64,000 nt of DNA from Xylanibacter ruminicola (GCF_900142525.1 NZ_FRBD01000007.1:62001-126000); one strand, 5' to 3'; shown: positions 8,498 through 18,079, counted from the first letter of the stretch. A program made the numbers and translations. Notes: generated by a model from the sequence alone, not told the origin.

Positions 8498-10898
8498 TCG
8501 GTTCGGGCATCTTTTTCAGTGGCAGCAGTATGGGCTTCATCCAGTCGGGCACACCCTTACGCGGATTGCTTTCCAGTTGCTTCTGCCACTCCTCGTCGGT
8601 CAGTCGTGGCTGGTCTATAGGCTGTACAAACTCGCGATAGCTGAGTACAGCGCCGCGTGTCAGATACAGATAGCCGCCTATCTCTACTACTACGTAAATC
8701 TCGTCGGCATCACCCACAGCCTCGAATAGTATGGCCTTGTCGGGGTTGTTGTCGGCGTTGGCGGTATAGACATCGGCCACCAGAGCCACCTTGCGGTCGG
8801 CACCCTCTATGTCTACCCAGTTATACAGATTCTGATCGGGCATACGCAGCAGGTCGAGCGATATATTCTCGAATGTGGCGCCTATGTACGATATCTGGTC
8901 GTACTCCTCGTCGGTCAGCACTTTGCCGGCCAGTTCCTTCTCGCTCACGCGTAGCAGAAATGTCACTTCTTCTCTCAGTCGCTCGGTCACACCCTCTATC
9001 TTCTCGGTCATCATGTTCTGGTCCTTCAGCAATTTGGCGGTGTTTTCAAGCAGCTCTGAGGCCTTCTTCCAGAACTTCACGTTGGGCTCCACATATCCCT
9101 TTACCACTGGGTCGGGCACGCTCTCGCCACCACCACACTCGGCTCCCATGGGCTGTTTGGCATAGAGTATGGCGTCGTGCTTCAGCTCGGCCCACGATGC
9201 CAGGGCGGCATTCAGGTCTTTCTTGCTCCAGTTGGGGTTCTGCATGAAGTAGGGCGACTGACTGTCGGTGCCTGTGGTCAGCACTTTCAGTGTCTGCATC
9301 CATTGAGTGGCTGTGGTCTCCTGCCAGTCTATCTCGCCCATACGCTTCTTCATTCTGTCTAGTGTGGGCAACAGCTTTTTCCACTCGGTCTTCTCTTCCT
9401 TCAGAATCTGCTCGGCGGCCGATACGCCCATGGCAGCCATCACGTCGATGCCCTTAGGCACACCGCGCTGGGTTATTCTACTGTCGTAGTCCACCATCTC
9501 CTGCAGCACTTCGGCATCGGGCTGGTAGCGCTGTGGCATCACGTTTATCTTGTTATGACTGGTCTTCTCAAACTTCGGTCGTATGCGTGTCTGCTTGTCG
9601 CCTATCTCGTTCAGCACCTTGGTCAGCTTGGCCATCTCCTTGTCGTCGTTCAGCAGCTCTTCCATTGCCATGCCCGTCTTGTCAACCTCGCTCATTACCT
9701 GTATCAGACTCAGGTTGTCGTGCTGACCCATCAGCATGGTTATCAGGTTGTTTATCTTGTCGTACTTCTGGCGTGTATTCTTAAACAGTTTCATGGCAAA
9801 TGCCATCTGTACGGCCTGCTTCACTTCGGTCGCGTGGTCCATTCCCATGGTGGCGGTCTGCAGCCACATCATACCGCGGAAGTAGCGCTTCAGTGCGTCG
9901 CTTCGGGTGTAGTGGCCGCGGGCTCGGAACAAGCTGTAGGGGAACGATACTTCGCCCATATAGTCCATCAGCATGCTGCTTCGTTCGTTCTTTGCTTTCA
10001 GGCATCTCTCTATCTCGGCCTTCTCGGTGGTGTAGCTGGCATCAATCGGCTTGCCGTTAAACAAGTGCAGAGCCACGCGGAAGAACTGCAGATTTCTGCC
10101 GGCTATACGCTTGGTCTCGCTGTCGTCGTTGCCTGCGTTGTGGATGATGGCCAGCATGGCGTCAATCATATCCTGCGAGTATGATGTCATCAGTGGCAGC
10201 AGCTGATATTCCTCCAGCTCGCGCAGCATGCAGTCTATGTAGAGGTGATACAGCTGCAGGTAGAGGTCGGTAGTCACAAAGTTGGGGAAGTCTGAGTAGT
10301 CGTTCCGCTCGTAGATGTGGAACAGCTGTGCGGTGTTTGATGGCACGATGGCGAATCCCTCTTCGGCCAGTTTCTGACACAGCGTAGAGTCGAAGTCTTT
10401 CAGCTGTTGCGGATTCAGCAGATTGCTCATGTTCACGCGCAGCCCTTCTCCCACCTCGAAGTTCTGTTTCTGCAGCTCGTCCTCGCGCTCTTTCAGTCGC
10501 TTCATAAACTGCATCTCCTCGTCGTTGTATACTATCAGTTTCTGCTCGTCGATGGTTCGCAGATAGGCATCACGCCAGTTCTCACCCTCCTTGGTGTCTA
10601 CGTTTTGTACTTTCTCGTCGAGCACATACATCAGCGAGTCGTACCACGATGTAACGCCGTATATGCCTCGCAGGTACGAGTCCTTAAACGGGTAGCCGCG
10701 CTGTGCAGCTGGGGCGTTGCGCAGTATGCGCAGGTCGCTCAGGTTCAGCCCCGACACGTCCATGTTGTAGTCGATGCTGTCACGCAGTTTCTCGGCATCT
10801 ATGGTCGATACCGGTACTTGTACCACACTCTGTTTCTGGCTGCAGGCTGCTATCAGGCTTGCCATGCATGCCAACATAATTACTTTACTCTTTTTCAT
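8466..10898 (-). CDS. DUF3160 family lipoprotein
   Basis: An 810-residue lipoprotein: signal peptide with lipobox LIAAC, acylated Cys at residue 19, so probably anchored in the outer or inner membrane. The mature protein matches my recollection of DUF3160: long, mostly helical, with blocks such as FVTTDLYLQLYHLYIDCMLR near 210 and GAECGGGESVPDP near 600. The biochemical function of the family is not known. Its ATG shares ATGA with the stop of the upstream VCBS-like gene, and its 3' end overlaps capA, so the three are translated as a coupled set. This hints at a shared envelope or metal-dependent task, but that is inference. Confidence 0.82.
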   Translation of the reverse strand: MKKSKVIMLACMASLIAACSQKQSVVQVPVSTIDAEKLRDSIDYNMDVSGLNLSDLRILRNAPAAQRGYPFKDSYLRGIYGVTSWYDSLMYVLDEKVQNVDTKEGENWRDAYLRTIDEQKLIVYNDEEMQFMKRLKEREDELQKQNFEVGEGLRVNMSNLLNPQQLKDFDSTLCQKLAEEGFAIVPSNTAQLFHIYERNDYSDFPNFVTTDLYLQLYHLYIDCMLRELEEYQLLPLMTSYSQDMIDAMLAIIHNAGNDDSETKRIAGRNLQFFRVALHLFNGKPIDASYTTEKAEIERCLKAKNERSSMLMDYMGEVSFPYSLFRARGHYTRSDALKRYFRGMMWLQTATMGMDHATEVKQAVQMAFAMKLFKNTRQKYDKINNLITMLMGQHDNLSLIQVMSEVDKTGMAMEELLNDDKEMAKLTKVLNEIGDKQTRIRPKFEKTSHNKINVMPQRYQPDAEVLQEMVDYDSRITQRGVPKGIDVMAAMGVSAAEQILKEEKTEWKKLLPTLDRMKKRMGEIDWQETTATQWMQTLKVLTTGTDSQSPYFMQNPNWSKKDLNAALASWAELKHDAILYAKQPMGAECGGGESVPDPVVKGYVEPNVKFWKKASELLENTAKLLKDQNMMTEKIEGVTERLREEVTFLLRVSEKELAGKVLTDEEYDQISYIGATFENISLDLLRMPDQNLYNWVDIEGADRKVALVADVYTANADNNPDKAILFEAVGDADEIYVVVEIGGYLYLTRGAVLSYREFVQPIDQPRLTDEEWQKQLESNPRKGVPDWMKPILLPLKKMPEPNEEVFYSSGC

Positions 10899-11365
10899 TG
10901 GTCAAAGGTCTTTTTTGCTGTTTCTTTGTTTACACCTTTTATAATATAGTGGTCGAAGGCCATTCCGAATCCTCCCCACTTGTAGTCCGATACCACATAC
11001 TGTCCGTTGCCGGTCTGCTCCAGTGCGCGAATCTTGCCGTCAACGTAGCGGAAGTCTTCAAGTATGCCGCCCAGTTTCGAGCCCAACCACAGTGGGCGGG
11101 CCTTGCCGTTAACCTGCTTGAAGATGAATATTCTGCGTGCCTTTTGCGGATAGAAACGTGTGCTTTTGATCACGCCCACGATGGCATCGATGTTTCCGTC
11201 GCCATCTACATCGCCCGTCTGATACTGATACACGGGGTAGGGCAGTCGCCAACCGTTAAGGTAGTATAGGCTGTCGTTCTGTTTCTTCAGTTCAAAGCTC
11301 TGTGCCTCGCATGCCAGTGTGCCGAACCAGATGGTATGTAGTATCAAAATCCTACTGTTTATCAC
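10895..11365 (-). CDS. small exported FG-GAP/VCBS-like protein
   Basis: A 156-residue protein beginning with a hydrophobic export signal (residues about 4-22, cleavage near CEAQ). The segment GDVDGDGNIDAIVGV near 50 is a DxDxDGxxD calcium-binding loop as in FG-GAP/VCBS beta-propeller blades; there is only one clear copy, so the protein is shorter than a propeller. The start is GTG at 11365; no in-frame ATG fits, and the TATCTTTG promoter element lies 21 bases upstream. It is the first gene of the operon with DUF3160 and CapA-like proteins, overlapping DUF3160 by 4 bases. The function is unknown. Confidence 0.7.
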   Translation of the reverse strand: MINSRILILHTIWFGTLACEAQSFELKKQNDSLYYLNGWRLPYPVYQYQTGDVDGDGNIDAIVGVIKSTRFYPQKARRIFIFKQVNGKARPLWLGSKLGGILEDFRYVDGKIRALEQTGNGQYVVSDYKWGGFGMAFDHYIIKGVNKETAKKTFDQ

Positions 11366-11386
11366 GTCTTGAGAATTTTATCGGGC

Positions 11387-11394
11387 CAAAGATA
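11387..11394 (-). promoter_or_regulatory. -7 element for the VCBS/DUF3160/CapA operon
   Basis: TATCTTTG on the minus strand lies 21 bases before the GTG start at 11365. It fits TAnnTTTG; the -33 motif is weak. Confidence 0.6.
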
Positions 11395-11436
11395 CGAAAA
11401 AATACTAAAAATGCTATTCTATACCGATTTTTTTTG

Positions 11437-11444
11437 TATATTTG
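11437..11444 (+). promoter_or_regulatory. -7 element for the FAD/Fe-S dehydrogenase
   Basis: TATATTTG on the plus strand lies 40 bases before the ATG at 11485, in a T-rich tract. It diverges from the operon at 11365. Confidence 0.6.
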
Positions 11445-11484
11445 CTCGCAAAAATCAAAGTATAACTAAAAACTTAGACGCCCT

Positions 11485-14400
11485 ATGATTACTCAGTTCC
11501 TGTCAGAGCTTCGGCAGTTCCTGCCCGATGAGCGTATTTACACCGACGAGCTCCGTACCCTTGGTTGGGGTACCGATGCCAGTTTCTATCGTCAGATTCC
11601 ACAGGTCGTCGTCCGCAGCGATAGCGAGGATGAGATTGCCAAGATCGTGTGCGCCTGTCGCAAATACAAGTTGCCCTACACCTTCCGTGCTGCTGGCACC
11701 TCGCTCAGTGGTCAGAGCTGTACCGACAGCGTGCTCATTGTGGCTGGTAAGCATTGGGAGCAGTACGAGCTGGCTGCCGATAAGGAGTCGATAAAACTGC
11801 AGCCCGGCATTGTGGGCGCGCGCGTGAATCAGATATTAAAGCCTTTCGGCCGCGTGTTCCCGCCCGATCCTGCCTCTATCGGTTCGGCCATGGTGGGCGG
11901 CATCGTGGTCAATAATGCCTCGGGCATGAACTGCGGTGTGCATGCTAATAGCGACCGCATGCTGCTCTCGGCCCGCATCATTCTGACCGATGGCACCGTG
12001 CTCGATACGGGCGACGAAAAGAGTCGCGAGGCTTTCCGCCAGTCGCACCCAGAGTTCATCGCCAAAATCGAGGCGCTGCGTGATAAGGTACGTGCAGATA
12101 AGGAGTTGGCCGACCGCATCAGCCGAAAATACAGTATCAAGAATGTGACCGGACTGAATCTGCGCCCGCTGGTGGCTTACGATGATCCGTTCGACATCAT
12201 TGCCCACTCGATAGTTGGCTCCGAGGGTACCTTGGCGTTCCTCTCTGAGGTTACCATGAAGACGCTGAAGGACTATCCGTTCAAGGCCTCGGCCATGGTT
12301 TACTTTATGACCATGAAGGAGAGCTGCGAGGCTGTGGTGGCTATGAAGAAGATGAAGGCTGGCGAGGAAGACCTGGAGTACAGCGCCGAGAATCTGGTGG
12401 TGAAGAGTGCCGAGATGCTCGATTACAAGTCGCTCAGTTCGGTCGACGATCCCGTCTACCTGCAGTATCAGAAGGATGTGGATGCTGGTAAGATTGAGGG
12501 CGTGGAGCCTGGCGATTACCACAACCTCACCGCCATCCTCACAGAGACAAAGGGCATCACCCACGAGCAGCTGCTCGATAAGATAGCAAAGATACAGGAG
12601 TGTCTGGGGCAGTTCCGTCTGTACATTCCGGCTGAGTTCACCGAAGACCCGAAAGTCTACGGCAAGTACTGGGCCATCCGAAGTGGTATCTTCCCCAGTG
12701 TGGGCGGCACCCGTCCGGTGGGCACATCGTGCCTCATTGAGGATGTGGCATTCCCCATCGAGAGTCTGCCTGAGGCAACAGTAAAACTGCAGAAACTGAT
12801 AGCCGACCACGGCTACGACGATGCCTGCATCTACGGCCACGCTTTCGAGGGCAACTACCACTTCATTCTGAACCAGAGCTTTGCCGACGAGCATGAGGTG
12901 GCTCGCTATGCTGAGATGATGCGCGATGTGGCTAAGTTGGTGGTGGAGGGCTACGACGGTTCGCTCAAGGCCGAACACGGCACTGGTAGAAATATGGCAC
13001 CGTTTGTGAAGTACGAGTGGGGCGATAAGGCCTACGAGGCCATGAAGGAACTCAAGCAGATTTTCGACCCCGAAGGATTGCTGAATCAAGGCGTTATCTT
13101 CAACGATGATCCTGACTGCTTCATCAAGTGCCTCAAGCCGCTGCCGGTGCTCGATTTTGACTTCAGCAGCGTACCCGATGGCGGTCATTACCTCATGGAT
13201 CCAGCCCTCTCAACGGCTAAGGAGACCATCGAGCAGGTGAAGCGTGCCAACAAGTGTATCGAGTGCGGTTTCTGCGAGGTCAACTGTATGTCGTGCGGAC
13301 TCACGCTTTCCAGCCGTATGCGTATCGCCGTTCAGCGCGAGATACGCTATCTCACCGCTACGGGCTCTAACCCCGAGCGCCTGGCTACGCTCAAAAAGCA
13401 GTATAAGTACTATGGCGACCAGACCTGCGCCACCGACGGACTCTGCTCAACATCGTGCCCGATGAAGATCAATACCGGCGAGCTGACGCACCTGATTCGT
13501 CAGATGGATATGAACCAGAGTCCTATGGGCTATAAGCTCGGTGAGTTTGCAGCCAACCACATGGCAGGCATCAAGAGCGGTCTGCGCGTGGTGCTCGATG
13601 TGGCCCATGCCGCCCACGTCACGCTGGGCCCAACGCTGATGACTACCGTGTGCCGCACCATGAACAAGATGGGTCTGCCGCTCTGGACCACCGCCATGCC
13701 TAAGAAGCATCGCCAGCCCAAGAAGAGTGATTTGACTCAATTTATCATTGAGTCCATTGACCATTCTGCTGCGCAAAAGGGTACGGATGCCAATAATGTT
13801 CAATTGTCAATGGTCAATGGTCAATCAAAAGTCGTTTACTTCCCCAGCTGTATCAATCAGACCATGGGCCAGTCGCGCCATGGCGGAAAGATTCACGACC
13901 TGGTTGATGAGGTCATCCAGCTCATGGCCAAGGCGGGCTACGAGGTCATCTTCCCCGAGGGCATGGAGCGTATGTGCTGCGGACAGATCTGGGAATCGAA
14001 GGGTATGCTCGACATTGCCGACCGCAAGAGTGCCGAACTCGAGGCCGCCCTGTGGAAAGCCTCCGAGCAAGGTAAGTACCCCGTGCTCTGCGCCCAGAGC
14101 CCCTGCCTGCATCGTATGAAAAAAGTCATGAAGAAGATGAAACTCTATGAGCCTGCCGAATTTATCATGAAGTATTTGGTGCCGCGCCTCGACTTCCATC
14201 CCATCAGTCGTCCTATCGCCCTGCATATCACATGCTCTACCCGTCAGATGGGTGTGGCCGACGACCTGATTAATCTGGCCAAGCTGTGCTCTACCAATGT
14301 GTTCCTGCCCGAGGGCGTGGGCTGTTGCGGTTTTGCCGGCGATCGTGGTTTCACCTTCCCCGAGCTCAACAAGTACGGTCTGCGCAAGTTGCGCCCGCAG

Positions 14401-14532
14401 ATTGAGGCCAACCACATCGAGGTGGGCTACTCTAACAGTCGTACCTGCGAGATAGGACTCGAAACCAATACCGGCATCCCTTATATGAGTATTGTGTATC
14501 TTGTTAACGAATGTACAACCCCTAAACAATAG
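11485..14532 (+). CDS. FAD/Fe-S D-lactate (or 2-hydroxyacid) dehydrogenase, GlcD-GlpC fusion
   Basis: A 1015-residue enzyme joining three modules. Residues about 35-270 are a PCMH/VAO FAD-binding domain (RAAGTSLSGQS near 68, PPDPASIGSAMVGGIV near 130); about 275-545 is the FAD-oxidase C-terminal domain ending in HGTGRN; then a 4Fe-4S ferredoxin module with CIECGFCEVNC from residue 591 and CATDGLCSTSCP near 647; and two CCG half-domains (CCGQIWESKG near 831, CCGFAGDRGF near 945), as in GlpC/LutA. It should oxidise D-lactate or glycolate and pass electrons to the quinone pool at the inner membrane. The partner lctP lies nearby. The linker near residues 757-779 is encoded by an unusual 12-bp inverted repeat resembling intergenic spacer DNA. 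The carboxylesterase gene follows after 21 bases, probably co-transcribed. Confidence 0.9.
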   Translation: MITQFLSELRQFLPDERIYTDELRTLGWGTDASFYRQIPQVVVRSDSEDEIAKIVCACRKYKLPYTFRAAGTSLSGQSCTDSVLIVAGKHWEQYELAADKESIKLQPGIVGARVNQILKPFGRVFPPDPASIGSAMVGGIVVNNASGMNCGVHANSDRMLLSARIILTDGTVLDTGDEKSREAFRQSHPEFIAKIEALRDKVRADKELADRISRKYSIKNVTGLNLRPLVAYDDPFDIIAHSIVGSEGTLAFLSEVTMKTLKDYPFKASAMVYFMTMKESCEAVVAMKKMKAGEEDLEYSAENLVVKSAEMLDYKSLSSVDDPVYLQYQKDVDAGKIEGVEPGDYHNLTAILTETKGITHEQLLDKIAKIQECLGQFRLYIPAEFTEDPKVYGKYWAIRSGIFPSVGGTRPVGTSCLIEDVAFPIESLPEATVKLQKLIADHGYDDACIYGHAFEGNYHFILNQSFADEHEVARYAEMMRDVAKLVVEGYDGSLKAEHGTGRNMAPFVKYEWGDKAYEAMKELKQIFDPEGLLNQGVIFNDDPDCFIKCLKPLPVLDFDFSSVPDGGHYLMDPALSTAKETIEQVKRANKCIECGFCEVNCMSCGLTLSSRMRIAVQREIRYLTATGSNPERLATLKKQYKYYGDQTCATDGLCSTSCPMKINTGELTHLIRQMDMNQSPMGYKLGEFAANHMAGIKSGLRVVLDVAHAAHVTLGPTLMTTVCRTMNKMGLPLWTTAMPKKHRQPKKSDLTQFIIESIDHSAAQKGTDANNVQLSMVNGQSKVVYFPSCINQTMGQSRHGGKIHDLVDEVIQLMAKAGYEVIFPEGMERMCCGQIWESKGMLDIADRKSAELEAALWKASEQGKYPVLCAQSPCLHRMKKVMKKMKLYEPAEFIMKYLVPRLDFHPISRPIALHITCSTRQMGVADDLINLAKLCSTNVFLPEGVGCCGFAGDRGFTFPELNKYGLRKLRPQIEANHIEVGYSNSRTCEIGLETNTGIPYMSIVYLVNECTTPKQ
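13754..13820. repeat. 12-bp inverted repeat inside the dehydrogenase gene
   Basis: CCATTGACCATT (13754-13765) and AATGGTCAATGG (13809-13820) are exact inverses, separated by 43 bases. The right arm extends into a tandem GTCAAT run of the kind usually found between genes in this group. It encodes the linker between the ferredoxin and CCG parts, and the frame stays open. Confidence 0.8.
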
Positions 14533-14553
14533 TTATTTTAGAAAACCAAAAGT

Positions 14554-16125
14554 ATGAAATCAATCATCAAGACATTCATGTTTGCTGCCCTCATGATGGC
14601 AGCATCAGTCAGCGCTCAGGCACAACTGCTGAGCACCCATGTTGAAACAGGTGATGTCGAGGGCGTTCTCGACGATGGCCTGGCTGTTTACAAGGCTATT
14701 CCTTATGCTGCACCTCCAATCGGCAATCTGCGTTGGCGCGCTCCGCAGCCCGCACTGCCCTGGGATGGTGTGCGCAAGTGCGATACCTTCGGACCTATGC
14801 CCCCACAGCCCACACGTCCAGGCCGTACATCCGATATGATGAACGAAGACTGCCTGTATCTGGGCATCGCTACGCCCGCCAAAAGTAAGGCCGAGAAACT
14901 GCCAGTGATGGTGTGGATTCACGGTGGTGGATTCCAGACCGAGTGGTACGGTGGCGACCTCTGGAAGCATCTGGCTCAGCGCGGTGTGGTCATCGTTAGC
15001 ATCGAGTATCGCACGGGTGCTCTGGGCTTCATGGCTCACCCTGAGCTCACCAAGGAGAACAAGGAGGGCCATTCGGGCAACTACGGTCTGCTCGACCAGA
15101 TATTCGCTCTGCAGTGGGTTCAGCGCAATATCGGCCAGTTTGGTGGCGACCCCTCAAAGGTTACCATCTTTGGCGAGTCGGCTGGTGCCATCAGCTGCAG
15201 CATGCTGTGTGCTTCGCCCATGGCCAAGGGTCTGTTCCGTGCCTGCATCAGTCAGAGTGGCGGCTCGTTTGCCCCTTGGACCGATAAGCCCCGTTCGCTG
15301 GGTATGGATGCCTCGCAGAAGGGTGTCGAGCAGCAGGGTGTGGCTTTCATGAAGCATCTCAAGAAAAAGAATATCAAGCAGATGCGCCAGATGGATGCCA
15401 TGTTGCTGTGCGATGGCGATGTGGGCTTCAGCGGCTTCTGGCCTTGCGTTGATGGCTACGTGATCTGCGACGACCAGTATCGCCTCTACGAGCGTGGCGA
15501 GTATAACGATGTGCCTGTCATCGTGATGACCAACAGCGACGAGGGGGCCCTCTTTGCACCTCGCAATATGACGGCCGAGAATTATCAGAAAACACTGAAG
15601 GGCATCTTTGGCGATTGGGCCGATGAGGCTTTGAAGTATTACCCCGGTGCCACCGACGATGAGGCTTGGCACGGCTTTGGCGATGCCTTCCGCGATATGG
15701 GCTTTGCATGGCCGTCTTACGCTTGGGTTAGCCTGCAGAACAAGACCGGTAAGAGTCCTGCCTATGCCGCTTATCTGGCTCAGCCTTCAACCATGAGTTT
15801 CTCGCAGGATCCACGCCGTCGTGGTGTGGCCCATGCCGACGATATCATGTACCTGAATGGTCACTTCCTGCTGCAGGGCGACAAATATCCCGCTGAGAGT
15901 GCCGTGGCCGAAATCATCCAGCAGTACTGGGTAAACTTTGCCAAGACTTGCAATCCTAACGGCAAGGGCCTGCCTTACTGGCCTGCCTTCGACGATTCTA
16001 AGCCTACCACCATGCAGTTCTCTAACGGTGCCTCGCTCATTATGCGCCCCAACCGCGAGCAGGTAGACTTTATCGACCGCTGCTACAAGGCTAAACGTGA
16101 GGCTGCCGAGGCAGCTCGCCGCTAA
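14554..16125 (+). CDS. secreted type-B carboxylesterase
   Basis: A 523-residue single-domain enzyme, standard length for the family. The signal peptide spans residues 1-22 (AQA-Q). The oxyanion loop HGGG is at 123-126, nucleophile Ser209 in GESAGA, the acidic residue likely in TNSDEGALF near 327, and His near 438 in GVAHADD. It hydrolyses carboxylic esters outside the cytoplasm; the substrate is not readable. It differs from the esterase at 3476 in lacking the extra C-terminal beta domain. It lies 21 bases after the dehydrogenase and is followed by a terminator. Confidence 0.88.
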   Translation: MKSIIKTFMFAALMMAASVSAQAQLLSTHVETGDVEGVLDDGLAVYKAIPYAAPPIGNLRWRAPQPALPWDGVRKCDTFGPMPPQPTRPGRTSDMMNEDCLYLGIATPAKSKAEKLPVMVWIHGGGFQTEWYGGDLWKHLAQRGVVIVSIEYRTGALGFMAHPELTKENKEGHSGNYGLLDQIFALQWVQRNIGQFGGDPSKVTIFGESAGAISCSMLCASPMAKGLFRACISQSGGSFAPWTDKPRSLGMDASQKGVEQQGVAFMKHLKKKNIKQMRQMDAMLLCDGDVGFSGFWPCVDGYVICDDQYRLYERGEYNDVPVIVMTNSDEGALFAPRNMTAENYQKTLKGIFGDWADEALKYYPGATDDEAWHGFGDAFRDMGFAWPSYAWVSLQNKTGKSPAYAAYLAQPSTMSFSQDPRRRGVAHADDIMYLNGHFLLQGDKYPAESAVAEIIQQYWVNFAKTCNPNGKGLPYWPAFDDSKPTTMQFSNGASLIMRPNREQVDFIDRCYKAKREAAEAARR

Positions 16126-16151
16126 CACGTACGCGTACATTAATTTATATA

Positions 16152-16180
16152 GGCTGGCATAAAAATGCTGGCCTTTTTTT
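16152..16180 (+). terminator. intrinsic terminator after carboxylesterase
   Basis: GGCTGGCAT pairs with ATGCTGGCC (two wobble pairs), followed by seven T residues and a further T-rich run. Confidence 0.85.
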
Positions 16181-16197
16181 GTTTTTTTTATAAAATG

Positions 16198-16229
16198 TTT
16201 GAAAGTTTTTAAATTTTTGATTAAATTTG
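16198..16229 (+). promoter_or_regulatory. promoter of the barrel/phosphoesterase/DUF4468 operon
   Basis: TTTG (16198-16201), 20 bases, TAAATTTG (16222-16229): a near-perfect match to the Bacteroidota consensus, 59 bases before the ATG at 16289. Confidence 0.8.
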
Positions 16230-16288
16230 CGCCATAAATAGTTATGATTTACTAACCCGTAGCAATAAAACAACATTTATTTAACTGT

Positions 16289-17005
16289 ATGATAAAGACA
16301 AGAACAATTATTCTATCCTTGGCGCTTGCCGCTCTGGCTACTACCGCCAGCGCACAGGTATTTACTGGCGAGCACAAGTACGACGGCGAACATAAGAACG
16401 AGCTGTCGGGCTACTTCATGGGTGGCAACAATGTCGTGGTTCAGGGTTATGGCGGCCTTGCTGCCTCATATAAGTATCACCTTACCGATCGCTGGACGGT
16501 GGGCGGCGATGCGCAGGCACAGCTGGGCAAGCAACTCTACTCTGTCGATGCCAAGGGAGGCTACCGCCTGCCTTTCAAGTTTTTAGACTTCTATTTCGAT
16601 GCCACGCTGCTCTACAACCGCTATGAGCGCTGGAAGGCCAACGAGAAGATAGCCAACCTCTCGGTAACGGTAGAGTCACCTTATCTCTATCTGCGCGTGG
16701 GCGAGTCGTACATCCGCTGGAGTATTCGCGACTTCGGTTATACCGAGCCCCTCACATTAACCTTCGGCTTTGGCGCTCAGATGCGTCCGCGCTGGAACTC
16801 GTGGAATGTGGGCATCTTCTTCCGCAACTACGACGACTTCTACTTCGAGAACTGGAACATCAACTGGGGCTTGAACTTTTACGGCCGCATCAACTCTACC
16901 ATGAATTTCTTTGGTGAGTTCAACATCCGTCCTGCAGGCAGTATGAGCCAGCTGGCCAGTAAGTACGAGACATCAGGAAAGTTAGGAATTAAATACGTTT
17001 GGTAA
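16289..17005 (+). CDS. predicted outer-membrane beta-barrel protein
   Basis: A 238-residue protein with signal peptide (1-22, SAQ). The mature part alternates hydrophobic and polar residues, is rich in aromatic residues (FYFDATLLYNRYERW, YFENWNINWGLNFYGR) and ends in an aromatic residue (KYVW), the usual pattern of an outer-membrane barrel C-terminus. I estimate 8-10 strands. I do not recognise a named family. It is the first gene of an operon; the phosphoesterase start follows 2 bases after its stop. Confidence 0.65.
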   Translation: MIKTRTIILSLALAALATTASAQVFTGEHKYDGEHKNELSGYFMGGNNVVVQGYGGLAASYKYHLTDRWTVGGDAQAQLGKQLYSVDAKGGYRLPFKFLDFYFDATLLYNRYERWKANEKIANLSVTVESPYLYLRVGESYIRWSIRDFGYTEPLTLTFGFGAQMRPRWNSWNVGIFFRNYDDFYFENWNINWGLNFYGRINSTMNFFGEFNIRPAGSMSQLASKYETSGKLGIKYVW

Positions 17006-17007
17006 TT

Positions 17008-18063
17008 ATGAGAAACATGAAATATACGTTGCTGGCAGCCGTAGCTGCCATCGTCTTCACCTCGTGCGATAAGGTGAGTCCCATCGGTGTGCTTGTATCG
17101 GGTACAGGCGTTGAGGATCGTGTAAAAATGTCGAGCAAGTATTACGATGAGCATAAGAATGATTTCCGATATCTGGTGGCCAAGGGCGACTACAGCTTCC
17201 TGGTTGGAGCCGATAGTCATATGACTACCGACGATGGACGAATGGCGGAGATGCTTCAGATAGGTTTCGACCACGGCGACCTGTTCTGGGCCCATCTGGG
17301 TGATATTGCCGACACCAAGGCCGAGTACTATGTCACGCTCGAAGATGTTATTACCGAGTTCAGAAAGAAATATGCCGAAAAGCACTTTGAAGAGGTATAT
17401 GTGGGCCAAGAAGGCAACGAGTATCAGATGAACTCCGAAGAGTTCTATGTCTATGTCGACAATGTTGCCGATATGGTGTATACGCTCGATAATGTGCCGC
17501 TGCCGTTCTATCCTGTTGTGGGTAATCACGACATCACTCACAATGGCTGGGCCCTGTGGTCAAACATCTTCCACTCGTCGTTCTATCAGGTTCCCATCAT
17601 CGTTCTCGATGCAAATGAGAATATCGTAGCGCTCGACCATCTTATCTTCCTCGATTCAGCCAGTGGTACACTGGGCCGAGAGCAGGTTAAGCTCATCGAA
17701 GAGGGTATCATGGATGGTAAGGAGATTGAGAAGGAGAATGGCGTCAAGATTCGCAACACCTTCGTGTTCAGTCATACCAACATCTTCCGTCCGCGCTCGG
17801 TTGAGTTCGCATCTACCTTCCCTCGCGAGGAGATGTTCTTCCTGCTCGACAAGTTTGCCGAGTGGAATGCCAACATCGTGTTCCTAGGCCACGTACATAA
17901 GTGGGATCACCAGACCGTTAATGGCATCGAGTATCTCACGCTCGACTCAATGAGCGAGGACAACAACCCCGAGCCAGGCGATTATCTGGTGCGCGTAAAT
18001 TGTAAGCTCGATGGCACCAACTCGTGGGAGCATGTACACATGAACTATACCCCCAAAAAATAA
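17008..18063 (+). CDS. calcineurin-like metallophosphoesterase lipoprotein
   Basis: Signal peptide MRNMKYTLLAAVAAIVFTSC with lipobox FTSC, so the mature protein is lipid-anchored. The metallophosphoesterase metal ligands appear in order: ADSHM near 73, HLGDIAD near 97, VGNHDITH near 172, FSHTNIF near 255, and FLGHVHKWDH near 295. It should cleave a phosphoester in the periplasm or on the surface; the substrate is unknown. A TTG at 16999 is in frame, but the ATG at 17008 gives a normal lipoprotein signal. It sits between the beta-barrel gene and the DUF4468 gene with very short gaps, so the three probably share a transcript. Confidence 0.85.
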   Translation: MRNMKYTLLAAVAAIVFTSCDKVSPIGVLVSGTGVEDRVKMSSKYYDEHKNDFRYLVAKGDYSFLVGADSHMTTDDGRMAEMLQIGFDHGDLFWAHLGDIADTKAEYYVTLEDVITEFRKKYAEKHFEEVYVGQEGNEYQMNSEEFYVYVDNVADMVYTLDNVPLPFYPVVGNHDITHNGWALWSNIFHSSFYQVPIIVLDANENIVALDHLIFLDSASGTLGREQVKLIEEGIMDGKEIEKENGVKIRNTFVFSHTNIFRPRSVEFASTFPREEMFFLLDKFAEWNANIVFLGHVHKWDHQTVNGIEYLTLDSMSEDNNPEPGDYLVRVNCKLDGTNSWEHVHMNYTPKK

Positions 18064-18079
18064 CTGGAGTTTCTAAAAA

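Noticed and set aside
11836..13188. Long minus-strand reading frame (450 codons) opposite the FAD/Fe-S dehydrogenase
   Set aside because: It is a codon-bias shadow of a strongly supported gene; the translation has no recognisable domain and there is no promoter.
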